Assembly (NCBI RefSeq): GCF_900078195.1
Contig: NZ_FJVE01000007.1
Span: forward strand, 2,542,001-2,606,000
DNA length: 64,000 bases
DNA from: Clostridium sp. Marseille-P299
GTDB taxonomy: Bacteria; Bacillota; Clostridia; Lachnospirales; Lachnospiraceae
Direction of reading: 5' to 3'
The notes beneath the pieces were generated by a model. That model was given only the letters and a program-made list of their open reading frames with translations, searched no databases and was not told the DNA's origin. Shown one piece after another: positions 10,141 to 18,651 of this stretch. The position numbers were made by a program, and so were the translations under genes. Every line of letters starts with the position of its first letter. The stretch's first letter is position 1.

Positions 10141-10248
10141 AAAAAGATGTAACATATTTAATTATTTTATTTAAAAAAGGATGTAACATATCTAATCATT
10201 TTACTTGAAAAAGGATGTAACATATCTAATCATTTTACTTGAAAAAGT
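10141..10248. repeat. Three tandem 34-bp repeats
   Basis: The unit beginning AAAAAGGATGTAACATATCT occurs three times with an exact 34-base period (GATGTAAC at 10146, 10180 and 10214). The last two copies are nearly identical and the first is diverged. It sits in the 330-base non-coding gap between metY and the GNAT gene. It is too short and spacer-less for a CRISPR array. Confidence 0.85.
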
Positions 10249-10270
10249 ATTTTAAAACTTTAAAAATACT
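10246..10270 (-). terminator. Probable terminator after metY
   Basis: An AT-rich stem (AGTATTTT with AAAATACT) is followed on the minus strand by TTTTTC, about 65 bases after the metY stop. Confidence 0.5.
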
Positions 10271-10336
10271 CTTTCAAACTTAATGAATTTATGTACATCC
10301 TTTATTATTAAATTTCCATTTCTATGATGATAAAGA

Positions 10337-11611
10337 TTAAATAAGTGCTAATGCTTGCTCAATATCTGCAATAATATCTCTCTCATCTTCAATACCAATA
10401 CTCATACGTACTAAGTCAGCTGAAACACCTGCCTCAATTAATTGCTCATCAGTAAGCTGTCTATGTGTAGTACTTGCAGGATGAAGTACACTTGTTCTAG
10501 CATCTGCTACGTGTACAACAATTGCAGCTAATTTTAAACTATCCATAAATTTCATAGCTGCTTCTCTTCCACCTTTTACACCAAAAGAAACAACTCCACT
10601 TGTACCATTTGGCATGTATTTGTTTGCTAAGTCATAGTATTTGTTACTCTCTAACCCAGGATAATTTACCCAAGAAATCTTTTCGTGATTTTCAAGATAT
10701 TTCGCTACGGCTAATGCATTTTCACAATGACGTTTTACGCGAAGATGAAGAGTTTCAAGTCCTAAATTTAATAAAAATGCGTTATTTGGTGAAGGAATTG
10801 AGCCAAGATCTCTCATAAGTTGAACTCTAGCTTTACATATATAAGCTGCTTCCTTAAATTGTTCTGTATAAACAATACCATGATAGGATTCGTCTGGTGT
10901 TGTTAATCCTAAAAACTTACCATTATTCCAATTAAATTTACCACTGTCAACGATTACACCACCAAGTGCTACTGCATGACCATCCATATATTTTGAAGTG
11001 GAATGAACTACAATATCTGCACCAAATTCAAAAGGTCTGCAATTAATTGGAGTTGCAAATGTATTATCAATAAATAATGGAACACCATTTTTATGGGCAA
11101 CATTCGCCCACTTTTCAAGATCAATGACTACAAGAGAAGGGTTAGCAACTGTTTCTGCAAAGTAAAGCTTTGTATTTTCTTTACACGCTGCTTGTAATTC
11201 TTCACTTGTACTATCAGGAGAGACAAAAGTTACATCAATACCAAGACGCTTTAAAGTTACAGCGAATAAATTCGTAGAACCTCCATAAATAGCTGAAGAA
11301 GAAACAATATGATCTCCTGCACTACAAATATTAATAACAGCTAAGAATAGAGCTGCTTGCCCAGAAGAGGTACACATTGCTGCCACACCACCTTCAAGTG
11401 CTGCAATCTTTTTCTCAACAAAATCAATGGTAGGATTTGCCAATCTTGAATAGAAAAATCCTTCTTCCTCTAAGTCAAATAATTTTCCAACAGTCTCACT
11501 TGAATCATATTTATATGTAGTACTCTGATAGATCGGTAATACTCTTGCTTCCCCATTCTTTGGTTGATAACCTTCTTGTACACACATGGTATTTACTTGA
11601 TATTTACTCAT
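10337..11611 (-). CDS. metY: O-acetylhomoserine sulfhydrylase / aminocarboxypropyltransferase
   Basis: A 424-aa Cys/Met-metabolism PLP enzyme. It uses O-acetylhomoserine with sulfide (or methanethiol) to make homocysteine (or methionine). The PLP-binding lysine is in VVHSTSKYMDGHAVALGG (about residue 207). Other landmarks are the phosphate-binding TSSGQAALFLA and the C-terminal ARTSVLHPASTTHRQL and VRMSIGIED. The length of about 425 residues is typical of MetY rather than of the shorter MetB/MetC enzymes. Its ATG overlaps the TGA of the upstream M16 peptidase (ATGA), so the two are translationally coupled. No SAM or T-box riboswitch precedes either gene. A terminator-like hairpin follows. Confidence 0.95.
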   Translation of the reverse strand: MSKYQVNTMCVQEGYQPKNGEARVLPIYQSTTYKYDSSETVGKLFDLEEEGFFYSRLANPTIDFVEKKIAALEGGVAAMCTSSGQAALFLAVINICSAGDHIVSSSAIYGGSTNLFAVTLKRLGIDVTFVSPDSTSEELQAACKENTKLYFAETVANPSLVVIDLEKWANVAHKNGVPLFIDNTFATPINCRPFEFGADIVVHSTSKYMDGHAVALGGVIVDSGKFNWNNGKFLGLTTPDESYHGIVYTEQFKEAAYICKARVQLMRDLGSIPSPNNAFLLNLGLETLHLRVKRHCENALAVAKYLENHEKISWVNYPGLESNKYYDLANKYMPNGTSGVVSFGVKGGREAAMKFMDSLKLAAIVVHVADARTSVLHPASTTHRQLTDEQLIEAGVSADLVRMSIGIEDERDIIADIEQALALI

Positions 11612-12966
11612 AACTTATCCTCCTTCATCTGTAACCACTTCTTCTTTATACGTGTAAAACTATTTCCTGTTTTCGGACCAACTAAACAAATACTTAGTTT
11701 TTCCATATCTAAAATTTGCTTTGCAAACAAATTGATATCCTCTAGTGTAACTTTCTTAAGCCCCTCTAATGCCTCATCCAGTGTTCGAATACGTCCACGA
11801 ATCATCAGGCTCTTGGCATTGCTATTCATTCTTGATTTAGCACTTTCACTGCTCATGATAAATTCTGTTATCACTTGCGCTTTATGGGTTTCTAATTCCT
11901 CTTTTGTAATTCCATGGTCACGTATATCTTTTAAAACTTCATCCACTGCACCAAGCACTGCATCTGCTTGCGATGGATTTATTGTTATATCGATATGAAA
12001 TAAACCTGCCATATCAAATGAACTTCCATACGAATAAATAGAATACGCAAGGCCTAAGTCCTCTCTTATTTTTTGAAATAGCCTGGAATTATTGCTTCCA
12101 CCAAGTATGGAATTAAAAATTGAAAATATATCATTCTTCGATGAATGTATTGAAATTGCAGGAAATGCAAGATTTATATGTAATTGCTCAATTTCCTTAT
12201 GTTTGGTACAAAAGCAATTATGATACAACACCTGATTCTTTGCATTCATATGCTCATATTTCGCCTGATAAGGTTCTAAGCGTATCTCCTGCTGCTTTTT
12301 AATCGCATTCGCAACATTACTTGCTTTTTTTGATCCTCTTGGTATATTTTTAAATTTTTCTTCTAGTAATTTAATTAAATCATTCTTATCAAAATTTCCA
12401 GCAACTGAGATTATCATATTATCTGCTGTATAATGAAGTTTCATAAAGGATAATAACTGTTGTTTTGTAAAGTTTCGCACCACAGTTTTATTTCCAGATA
12501 TTATATAACCAAGTGACTGGTCTTTAAAAATTCTTTGTTGTAATAATTCATGTACAAGATCTTCTGGAGAATCTTCATACATATCTATTTCATCACAAAT
12601 AACACGTTTTTCTTTACGAATATCATTTTCATTAAAACTAGATTCCTGCAACATATCTGCGATTAAATCAATTAAGGTTGGCAAGAATTCCGTAACTGTT
12701 GATCCATAATAACAAGTTACTTCTTTACTAGTAAACGCATTTACATCATCACCTATGCTAGAAGTTAAATCCGCGATTTCCTTTGCGCTTCTATTATGAG
12801 TTCCTTTAAAAAGCATATGCTCAATCATATGTGATATTCCATTATTACTTTTTGTTTCTCCTGCTGAACCTATACGAACCCATACTCCAAAAGATACGGT
12901 TCTAAGATACGGTAAATGCTCTAGTGCTATTTTTATACCATTTGATAATCGTGTAACTTCCGCCAT
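11608..12966 (-). CDS. M16-family zinc peptidase (processing-protease-like)
   Basis: A 452-aa M16 metallopeptidase with the inverted zinc motif HMIEHMLFKGT (HxxEH, about residues 48-52) and, near residue 125, the downstream glutamate region EKRVICDEIDMYEDSPEDL. The first half is the active-type domain and the second half the inactive partner domain (GSNNSRLFQKIREDLGLAYSIYS). Similar proteins (YmxG/MlpA) are encoded next to pnp in Firmicutes, and pnp is only about 1 kb upstream here. No signal peptide is visible, so it is probably cytosolic. ATG 12966 is preceded by AGAGG at five bases; the frame also opens at GTG 12972. It overlaps metY by four bases, an odd functional pairing. Confidence 0.93.
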   Translation of the reverse strand: MAEVTRLSNGIKIALEHLPYLRTVSFGVWVRIGSAGETKSNNGISHMIEHMLFKGTHNRSAKEIADLTSSIGDDVNAFTSKEVTCYYGSTVTEFLPTLIDLIADMLQESSFNENDIRKEKRVICDEIDMYEDSPEDLVHELLQQRIFKDQSLGYIISGNKTVVRNFTKQQLLSFMKLHYTADNMIISVAGNFDKNDLIKLLEEKFKNIPRGSKKASNVANAIKKQQEIRLEPYQAKYEHMNAKNQVLYHNCFCTKHKEIEQLHINLAFPAISIHSSKNDIFSIFNSILGGSNNSRLFQKIREDLGLAYSIYSYGSSFDMAGLFHIDITINPSQADAVLGAVDEVLKDIRDHGITKEELETHKAQVITEFIMSSESAKSRMNSNAKSLMIRGRIRTLDEALEGLKKVTLEDINLFAKQILDMEKLSICLVGPKTGNSFTRIKKKWLQMKEDKL

Positions 12967-13065
12967 ATCCACCTCTTTATTTAGAGATACATAATCTTGT
13001 ATCTTATCCTCTTATTAACATTAGTAGTTTATCACGCTAATTCAAAAAAAACAACGTGAATCTCA

Positions 13066-13932
13066 TTATATTGGGTTTTCTTTCATCGTAATTAATTTAT
13101 CCCCAATGGATACATAATTCTCTCTTCGAACTAAAACAAGTTGATTTGTTTTATAATTATCTATAATGACAGAAACTGTAAATGGACTCATTTCATCCAT
13201 GATAATGTCTTTGTTTACTTTAAATAAAAGATCTCCAACCTTTACCTCTTTTCCATGATTTATAATTTGCGTCCAATAATCAGACGATGAATCACAGGCA
13301 CTTGGTTCTGTTTTTAACACAACAACAAGACCATTGTTTGATTCAAAGGTAATTTGATGGCTCTCTTCTGATATTTCTTTAATCACTCCATTGACTGGAG
13401 AAACAATCTTATCATCTGTCAACTTAATCATTACACCAGGATTATAAAGTCCTGATTCTTTTGTATCCTCAATGGACTGCGCAACTTGTTCTACATCTCC
13501 ACTACAAGGACTATAAACAAGTTGTAATTTATGTTTTCGTTCAAATTCTATTTTACGAAGTCTTTTATCTTCTTCCTGTTTTTTAATCTCTTCATAGTAT
13601 GCTTCTTGTGCAAGTCGATCTGGATGCTCTCTTCGATGAGATACTCTAGCGCCATCTAAGCGACTATTCCCGCTATTCTCTTTTTTCAAATAATTAGAGC
13701 CCTCTTGTGCTTCTTTACCTTCTTTTGTTGAACTTAAATCTCTAGTACTTCTTTTATCTAACTTCCCCTTTAATGCTTTGGGTAATTTAGGACCTTTAAC
13801 GTTGTTCCCTCTTCTCTTTCCATACATATGAAAATGGATTTTCTTGATTCGAACTAAATACAACAACGTCCCTAATATAAACAGTAAGATTATTGCTACA
13901 ATCGCAATAATAATAGCCAACTTGTCAAACAT
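13066..13932 (-). CDS. Membrane-anchored protein with degenerate PTS EIIA(Glc)-like domain
   Basis: A 288-aa protein with an N-terminal transmembrane helix (about residues 5-27), a basic charged linker (30-135) and a C-terminal EIIA-glucose-like beta-sandwich (about 139-288). Recognisable blocks are VYSPCSGDVEQV, VMIKLTDDKIVSPVNGVIK, SHQITFESNNG, HGKEVKVGDLLF and YVSIGDKLITM. In true EIIA(Glc) the phosphorylated histidine follows SNNG-like sequence six residues later (consensus G-x-E-L-x-V-H); here that position reads VVVLKTEP, so the histidine is a lysine, while the first active-site histidine (SHQI) is kept. The domain therefore probably cannot accept phosphate. A regulatory or structural role is inferred. 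AAAAGGAGAG precedes the ATG. It lies between pnp and the M16 gene. Confidence 0.75.
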   Translation of the reverse strand: MFDKLAIIIAIVAIILLFILGTLLYLVRIKKIHFHMYGKRRGNNVKGPKLPKALKGKLDKRSTRDLSSTKEGKEAQEGSNYLKKENSGNSRLDGARVSHRREHPDRLAQEAYYEEIKKQEEDKRLRKIEFERKHKLQLVYSPCSGDVEQVAQSIEDTKESGLYNPGVMIKLTDDKIVSPVNGVIKEISEESHQITFESNNGLVVVLKTEPSACDSSSDYWTQIINHGKEVKVGDLLFKVNKDIIMDEMSPFTVSVIIDNYKTNQLVLVRRENYVSIGDKLITMKENPI

Positions 13933-14015
13933 AAATACACTCTCCTTTTAAGTATGTTACATTTGTATTATGCTAATATATGGCTATTATTATACTTTAT
14001 TCTAATATGAAATAA

Positions 14016-14051
14016 AGTTGCCTCACAAAGATGTTAATCTGTGAGACAACT
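14016..14051 (-). terminator. Intrinsic terminator after pnp
   Basis: A 12-bp stem (AGTTGTCTCACA with TGTGAGGCAACT, one mismatch) is followed by TTATTTC on the minus strand, 22 bases after the pnp stop. Confidence 0.75.
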
Positions 14052-14072
14052 CTATCTTAAATCTAGATATTA

Positions 14073-16169
14073 TTAATTTTCTTCTTTATAATCTTTGATG
14101 CTAAAGCTAACTCTGCCCATTTTATCTTTACCAAGGCAAACAACTTTTACCACATCTCCAAGAGTTAAAACATCTTCTACGTGATTGATTCTTTCTTTGC
14201 TAATCTTTGAAATATGAACCATACCTTCTTTACCTGGTGCAAATTCAACAAAAGCTCCAAACTCTTTAATACTAATAACTTTTCCTTCGAAAACCTGACC
14301 TTCTTCGAAATCAGTTACAATCGTTTGAATCATCTTAATTGCTTTATCCATACCTGCTTGATCTGTTCCACAAACAGAAACTGCACCTTCATCAGAAATA
14401 TCAATCTTAACGCCTGTTTGTTCGATGATTGCATTGATTGTCTTACCTCTTTGACCAACTACATCACCAATCTTAGCAGGATCTATTTGAATTTGAATGA
14501 TCTTTGGAGCATACTTACCAACTTCTTTTCTTGGTTCTGCTATTACAGGAGTCATAATATCATTTAAGATATATTCTCTTGCTTCTTTTGTTCTTCTAAT
14601 TGCTTCTTCAATGATTGGTCTTGTTAATCCGTGAATCTTAATATCCATCTGAATTGCTGTAATACCATCATGAGTACCCGCTACTTTAAAGTCCATATCG
14701 CCAAAGAAATCTTCAAGTCCTTGAATGTCTGTTAATACGATATAATCATCATCAGAATCACCAGTAACTAAACCACAAGAAATACCTGCTACTTGCTTCT
14801 TAATTGGAACACCTGCAGCCATTAATGATAATGTGGAAGCACAAATACTAGCTTGAGATGTTGAACCATTGGATTCCATTGTTTCAGAAACTGTACGAAT
14901 TGCATATGGGAATTCTGCTTCACTTGGTAAAACAGGAACCAATGCTTTTTCAGCCAAAGCACCATGTCCAATTTCACGACGTCCTGGTCCACGGGATGGC
15001 TTTGTTTCACCAACGGAATAGGATGGGAAGTTATAATGATGCATATAACGTTTTGAAGTTTCTGCTTCATCAAGTCCATCAATTCTTTGTGCATCCGATA
15101 ATGGAGCTAATGTAGTTACTGTTAAAATCTGAGTTTGTCCACGAGTAAACATACCTGAACCATGTACTCTTGGTAAAATATCAATCTCAGCTGCTAATGG
15201 ACGAATTTGAGTAATTGCTCTACCATCTGGACGTTTATGATCCTTTAAAATCATCTTACGTACCGTCTTCTTTTGATAGTTATAAACAGCTTCATCGATG
15301 AAAGGTACCCAATCTGGATTGCTTTCTGTAAAAGCTTCTTCTAACTTATCTTTAATTTGACGGATGTTTTCTTCACGTACTTGTTTTACGTCTGTAAATA
15401 CAGCTTCTTCCATCTGTTCTGGTGTAACAATTTCTTTCATTGCTTCAAACATATCTGCTGGAACTTCACAGCTAATATATTCATGTTTTTCTTTACCACA
15501 TTCAGCAACAATCTGATCAATAAACTTAATTACTTCTTGATTTACTTCATGTGCTGCATAGATTGCTTCAATCATTTGATCTTCTGGTACTTCATTAGCA
15601 CCTGCTTCAATCATGATAACTTTATCCTTTGTGGAAGCAACGGTTAATGCCATATCAGATACAGCTTTTTGTGCTGCGGTTGGATTAAATACAAATTTAC
15701 CATCAATTAAACCAACTTGAGTAGAAGCTGTTGGTCCATCAAATGGAATATCAGAAATAGCAACTGCGATTGCAGATCCTAACATTGCAGTAATTTCAGG
15801 TGAGCAATCTGGGTCTACTGACATTACTAAGTTATTTAAAGTAACATCATTTCTATAATCCTTAGGGAATAATGGACGCATTGGACGGTCAATAACACGA
15901 GAAGTTAAGATTGCATTTTCACTTGCCTTACCTTCTCTTTTGTTAAATCCTCCTGGAATCTTACCAACAGCATATAATTTTTCTTCATATTCTACGCTTA
16001 GAGGGAAGAAATCGATTCCTTCTCTTGGCTTTTCTGAAGCTGTTGCAGTTGATAAAACTACTGTATCACCATAGTGCATAAATGCCGCACCATTTGCTTG
16101 AGCAGCTACACGACCTACATCAACAGTAAGTGTTCTGCCCGCAAGTTCCATAGAAAAACTTTTGTACAT
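14073..16169 (-). CDS. pnp: Polynucleotide phosphorylase (PNPase)
   Basis: A 698-aa 3'-5' exoribonuclease that phosphorolytically degrades RNA to nucleoside diphosphates and works in mRNA turnover. It has two RNase PH domains (about 1-210 and 310-530), a linking helical domain, a KH domain (GDVVGQRGKTINAI, about 565) and a C-terminal S1 domain (VFEGKVISIKEFGAFVEFAPG). Signature segments such as MYKSFSMELAGRTL, SVGETKPSRGPGRREIGHG and GDMDFKVAGT are intact. I chose ATG 16169 with GGAG eight bases upstream; the open frame extends 25 codons further but without a ribosome-binding site. It is preceded by a 270-base structured leader with repeats, which suggests post-transcriptional autoregulation as known for pnp elsewhere. 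Confidence 0.98.
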   Translation of the reverse strand: MYKSFSMELAGRTLTVDVGRVAAQANGAAFMHYGDTVVLSTATASEKPREGIDFFPLSVEYEEKLYAVGKIPGGFNKREGKASENAILTSRVIDRPMRPLFPKDYRNDVTLNNLVMSVDPDCSPEITAMLGSAIAVAISDIPFDGPTASTQVGLIDGKFVFNPTAAQKAVSDMALTVASTKDKVIMIEAGANEVPEDQMIEAIYAAHEVNQEVIKFIDQIVAECGKEKHEYISCEVPADMFEAMKEIVTPEQMEEAVFTDVKQVREENIRQIKDKLEEAFTESNPDWVPFIDEAVYNYQKKTVRKMILKDHKRPDGRAITQIRPLAAEIDILPRVHGSGMFTRGQTQILTVTTLAPLSDAQRIDGLDEAETSKRYMHHYNFPSYSVGETKPSRGPGRREIGHGALAEKALVPVLPSEAEFPYAIRTVSETMESNGSTSQASICASTLSLMAAGVPIKKQVAGISCGLVTGDSDDDYIVLTDIQGLEDFFGDMDFKVAGTHDGITAIQMDIKIHGLTRPIIEEAIRRTKEAREYILNDIMTPVIAEPRKEVGKYAPKIIQIQIDPAKIGDVVGQRGKTINAIIEQTGVKIDISDEGAVSVCGTDQAGMDKAIKMIQTIVTDFEEGQVFEGKVISIKEFGAFVEFAPGKEGMVHISKISKERINHVEDVLTLGDVVKVVCLGKDKMGRVSFSIKDYKEEN

Positions 16170-16226
16170 ATTCATATCTCCTTTTATTGAACAACGAATT
16201 GTTATAACAATCCTATTGTGTAATGC

Positions 16227-16403
16227 GTAGAGATTCCGAAACAACTGAAAAAATCACTCTAAATAATAAGCCTCTTTAACAAGTGCTACTTTAAATGATA
16301 AATCGCTTTAAAACAGGCGCCACTTTAAATAATGAATTGCTTAAAACAAGCGCTACTTTAAATAAAGAATGAGCTTTTCAGTAGTCTCGGTAAAAATCTC
16401 TAC
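16227..16403 (-). promoter_or_regulatory. Structured pnp 5' leader: long-range stem enclosing three repeats
   Basis: The arms 16227-16251 and 16375-16403 pair in three blocks: GTAGAGAT with ATCTCTAC, CCGA with TCGG, and ACTGAAAA with TTTTCAGT. They close a domain of about 120 bases. Inside are three 33-34-base imperfect repeats (GCTACTTTAAAT-type cores on the plus strand at 16285, 16319 and 16352). The fold is read by eye from complementarity. A role in RNase III or PNPase autocontrol is inference from the E. coli pnp paradigm. Confidence 0.6.
16285..16375. repeat. Three imperfect 33-34-bp repeats in the pnp leader
   Basis: Cores GCTACTTTAAAT, GCCACTTTAAAT and GCTACTTTAAAT start at 16285, 16319 and 16352. 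Flanks such as AAAACAAGCG and GAATTGCTT also recur. They fill the loop of the long leader stem. Confidence 0.75.
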
Positions 16404-16443
16404 ATAATCTTCTTTATTAGGTTATATAACCCAACTCATTAAG

Positions 16444-16452
16444 ATTATATCA
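16444..16452 (-). promoter_or_regulatory. Extended -10 promoter for pnp
   Basis: The minus strand reads TGATATAAT: a perfect TATAAT (16449-16444) with an extended -10 TG one base upstream. The -35 region is weak (TAGCAA). Transcription would start near 16437, giving a leader of about 268 bases before the pnp ATG. This explains the 304-base gap between pnp and folC. Confidence 0.5.
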
Positions 16453-16472
16453 CTCCTAGTATGAAATTGCTA

Positions 16473-17756
16473 CTAATTTTTAAAAGACGCTCTAATCTCT
16501 CCTGCCATATATAAAGAACCAATTGCACATATTACATCATTACTATTTGCATGTTCTAACGATAGCTTTATTCCTTCTTTTACTGAGTCACACGCATAAA
16601 CTGGCTTATTATACTGCTCCAGCTCCTCTTTTAGCAGTGATAATGAGAGAGCTCTTTTATTCTTAGGTTCCACCGCAATAAACTCACTCGCATATGGAGC
16701 CAGTAATTGATACATCCTTTGGTAGTCTTTATCTTTCATAACTCCAGTGACAAAGATTATTTTTTTATCATAAAAAAATTGATCTAAAATTTTAATAAGT
16801 TCATTGATGCACTGCACATTGTGTCCACCATCTAAAAATACATATGGTTTTTCGTTAAGACATTCAAATCTAGCTGGCCAAAGCACCTTAATAAGGCCCT
16901 GATAAATAGCATTCTCTTCTATCCCATGTCCTAAGTCATTTAAAGCTTTTATTGTCTCTATTGCAACAACCGCATTTTTTATTTGATGTTCGCCAAGAAG
17001 TGGTATAAATAAATTATTGTAGGTTTTATATGAAAAGTTTTGCCCTTTTAAGCTTACATTAATCTTTGTTATCTTAGAAAAATCTACAATACGTAATTCT
17101 ACCTTTTCTTGATTGCATTTTTCTTCTAAAACATTTAACACTTCATTATTTTGTTCATAACTTATGGTAATACAATCCTTACAAATTATTCCTGCCTTAT
17201 GTTTCGCAATTTCACTATAACTATCTCCAAGAAATTCGATATGATCTCTCCCTATATTCGTAATTACAGCCACTTCTTTTCTTGGTATAATATTCGTTGC
17301 ATCTAAACTTCCACCAAGCCCTGTTTCAAGAACAACAAAGTCGCAATTTTTCTTATTGAAATACAAAAATGCAATGGCAGTAATAATCTCAAACTCTGTA
17401 GGCAATTCTTCGGTTTCTAGAGTATCCATACTCTTTTTTACCTCTGAAGCGGTTTGAATTAGTTCTTCATTGGTAATTATATCATTGTTAATTTTTATTT
17501 GTTCATTTATTATTTCTAAATAAGGAGATGTAAATAAACCAACGCGGTATCCACCCTCCTTTAAAATTCCCGCAATCATAGCACTTGTTGAACCTTTTCC
17601 ATTGGTTCCGGCAACGTGTATATATTTTAAGTCTTTTTCAGGATTTCCCATATTATTAAGAAGCTTTCTTAAACGCTCAAGACCTGGTTTACTTCCTAAA
17701 AATGCAGTACTTTTAATAAAATCAAGTGTTTCGCTTAAATTCAAAATTATTTCCAT
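16473..17756 (-). CDS. folC: Dihydrofolate synthase / folylpolyglutamate synthase
   Basis: A 427-aa Mur-ligase-type enzyme that adds glutamate to dihydropteroate and to folates, in the cytosol. The ATP-binding loop AGTNGKGSTSAMI is near residue 50, followed by VLETGLGGSLDATN and TNIGRDHIEFLG (metal and folate site), and the C-terminal GGHNVQCINEL. Length matches the family. The start is uncertain: ATG 17756 directly abuts AAAGG, whereas TTG 17744, four codons later, has better spacing from GGATGG. It lies downstream of the riboswitch-controlled folate transporter gene folT, so uptake and polyglutamylation (retention) of folate are probably co-regulated. Confidence 0.95.
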   Translation of the reverse strand: MEIILNLSETLDFIKSTAFLGSKPGLERLRKLLNNMGNPEKDLKYIHVAGTNGKGSTSAMIAGILKEGGYRVGLFTSPYLEIINEQIKINNDIITNEELIQTASEVKKSMDTLETEELPTEFEIITAIAFLYFNKKNCDFVVLETGLGGSLDATNIIPRKEVAVITNIGRDHIEFLGDSYSEIAKHKAGIICKDCITISYEQNNEVLNVLEEKCNQEKVELRIVDFSKITKINVSLKGQNFSYKTYNNLFIPLLGEHQIKNAVVAIETIKALNDLGHGIEENAIYQGLIKVLWPARFECLNEKPYVFLDGGHNVQCINELIKILDQFFYDKKIIFVTGVMKDKDYQRMYQLLAPYASEFIAVEPKNKRALSLSLLKEELEQYNKPVYACDSVKEGIKLSLEHANSNDVICAIGSLYMAGEIRASFKN

Positions 17757-17926
17757 CCTTTCAGGATAATTATATAAGATAATGAAACTTTTTTGTTATA
17801 AAATAATGGCTTACTTTTATTTTTATAATGATCGCTCATTTTTATTATGATCGCTTATTTTATTATATTTAAAAATTGGGACCGTACAAAACTTCCGTTT
17901 CACACAGTCCCAATAGGTTTATTATT

Positions 17927-18442
17927 TTATAAAGTAAGCGCTTTAAATCTTGGCACTAAAAGTTTACTAATCATTGGTATTACAACGATTTGTACAATCA
18001 TCATAACCACATTTTGCCCAATTCGTAATGGTAATAAAGCCAAAAATGGTGTTCCGTATAGCATAGATATCCAAAATGTGTTAAGTAGTAAGCTACCTAC
18101 TAAATGAGTGATACACACTGCAATAATAACATGGGGCATCGATTGTTTTTTCTTTAAGAAAATACCATAAACGATACCGTTAAAGAATGCAGTAAATGTA
18201 AATCCTGGAAAATATGCTCCAATCGGAAATAAGATTGCACCAATCACATCAGCGATCCCTGCTACCATTCCAGAAGCAAGCGGTCCATATAACATTGCTA
18301 CGATAACAATTGGAACAAAACTAAAACTAATTTTAAAGTTCCATGTCTGGAAAGAAAGCCAACGAGATAAAACGATTTCAATGGCTATAAAAAATCCAAG
18401 AGTTGTTAACATCATTAGTGAAAAATGATTCTTATTTTTCAT
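17927..18442 (-). CDS. folT: Folate ECF transporter S component FolT
   Basis: A 171-aa integral membrane protein with five to six hydrophobic segments. It is the substrate-binding S subunit of an energy-coupling-factor transporter for folate. It shows family hallmarks FVPIVIVAMLYGPLASGMVAGIADVIGAI (split here: FVPIVIVAMLYGP, then AGIADVIGAILFP) and PGFTFTAFFNGIVYG; the preceding KISFSFVP segment is also typical. The shared ECF ATPase and T subunits are not in this window, as is normal for group II ECF transporters. AAAGGAGGAG precedes the ATG. A tetrahydrofolate riboswitch in its leader and folC directly downstream support the assignment strongly. Confidence 0.95.
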   Translation of the reverse strand: MKNKNHFSLMMLTTLGFFIAIEIVLSRWLSFQTWNFKISFSFVPIVIVAMLYGPLASGMVAGIADVIGAILFPIGAYFPGFTFTAFFNGIVYGIFLKKKQSMPHVIIAVCITHLVGSLLLNTFWISMLYGTPFLALLPLRIGQNVVMMIVQIVVIPMISKLLVPRFKALTL

Positions 18443-18521
18443 CGAATCTCCTCCTTTCTTAGACAGTTTCCTGCCATATATTTGTCGAGCATAATGTATA
18501 CATAGTAATACACTTCATTCA

Positions 18522-18559
18522 TGCTACAACAAGAAGGAGATCTTCTATTATGTGTAGCA
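18522..18559 (-). promoter_or_regulatory. Expression-platform hairpin of the folT riboswitch
   Basis: TGCTACA pairs with TGTAGCA around a loop that also contains AGAAG/CTTCT. Its 5' arm shares three bases with the 3' strand of the riboswitch closing stem, so the two cannot both form fully. The loop holds CTCCTTCTT (18539-18531), complementary to the folT Shine-Dalgarno AAAGGAGGAG. Translational control by sequestration is inferred. Confidence 0.5.
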
Positions 18560-18651
18560 GCGGGATGCGAACTTTGTACCGCAAGTTTCCTTTTCGTTCA
18601 CCCAGCAACTCCCCGTCTGTGTGACACTTAACGCACAAAATCCTACTCTGC
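18557..18651 (-). promoter_or_regulatory. Tetrahydrofolate (THF) riboswitch upstream of folT
   Basis: The minus strand carries the conserved THF-I aptamer segments in order: GCAGAGTAGGA, TGTGCGTTAAGTGT, GACGGGGAGTTGCTGGG, GAACGAA, TTGCGGTACAAAG, GCATCCCGCTGC. The outer stem is GCAG/CTGC, and the GCGTTAAGTG and GCATCC elements match the known folT-motif core. It lies about 115 bases before the folT ATG. THF riboswitches repress folate uptake and synthesis genes when reduced folate is abundant. It accounts for most of the 330-base gap between rpsO and folT. Confidence 0.92.

Noticed and set aside
10141..10248. Possible CRISPR array
   Set aside because: The 34-base units are directly adjacent with no unique spacers and no cas genes nearby.
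11564..11998. A 144-codon plus-strand frame antisense to the M16 gene
   Set aside because: The sequence is low complexity, has no ribosome-binding site and lies fully opposite a well-conserved M16 domain.
12967..13065. SAM riboswitch upstream of the M16-metY pair
   Set aside because: The gap is under 100 bases and shows none of the conserved S-box segments.
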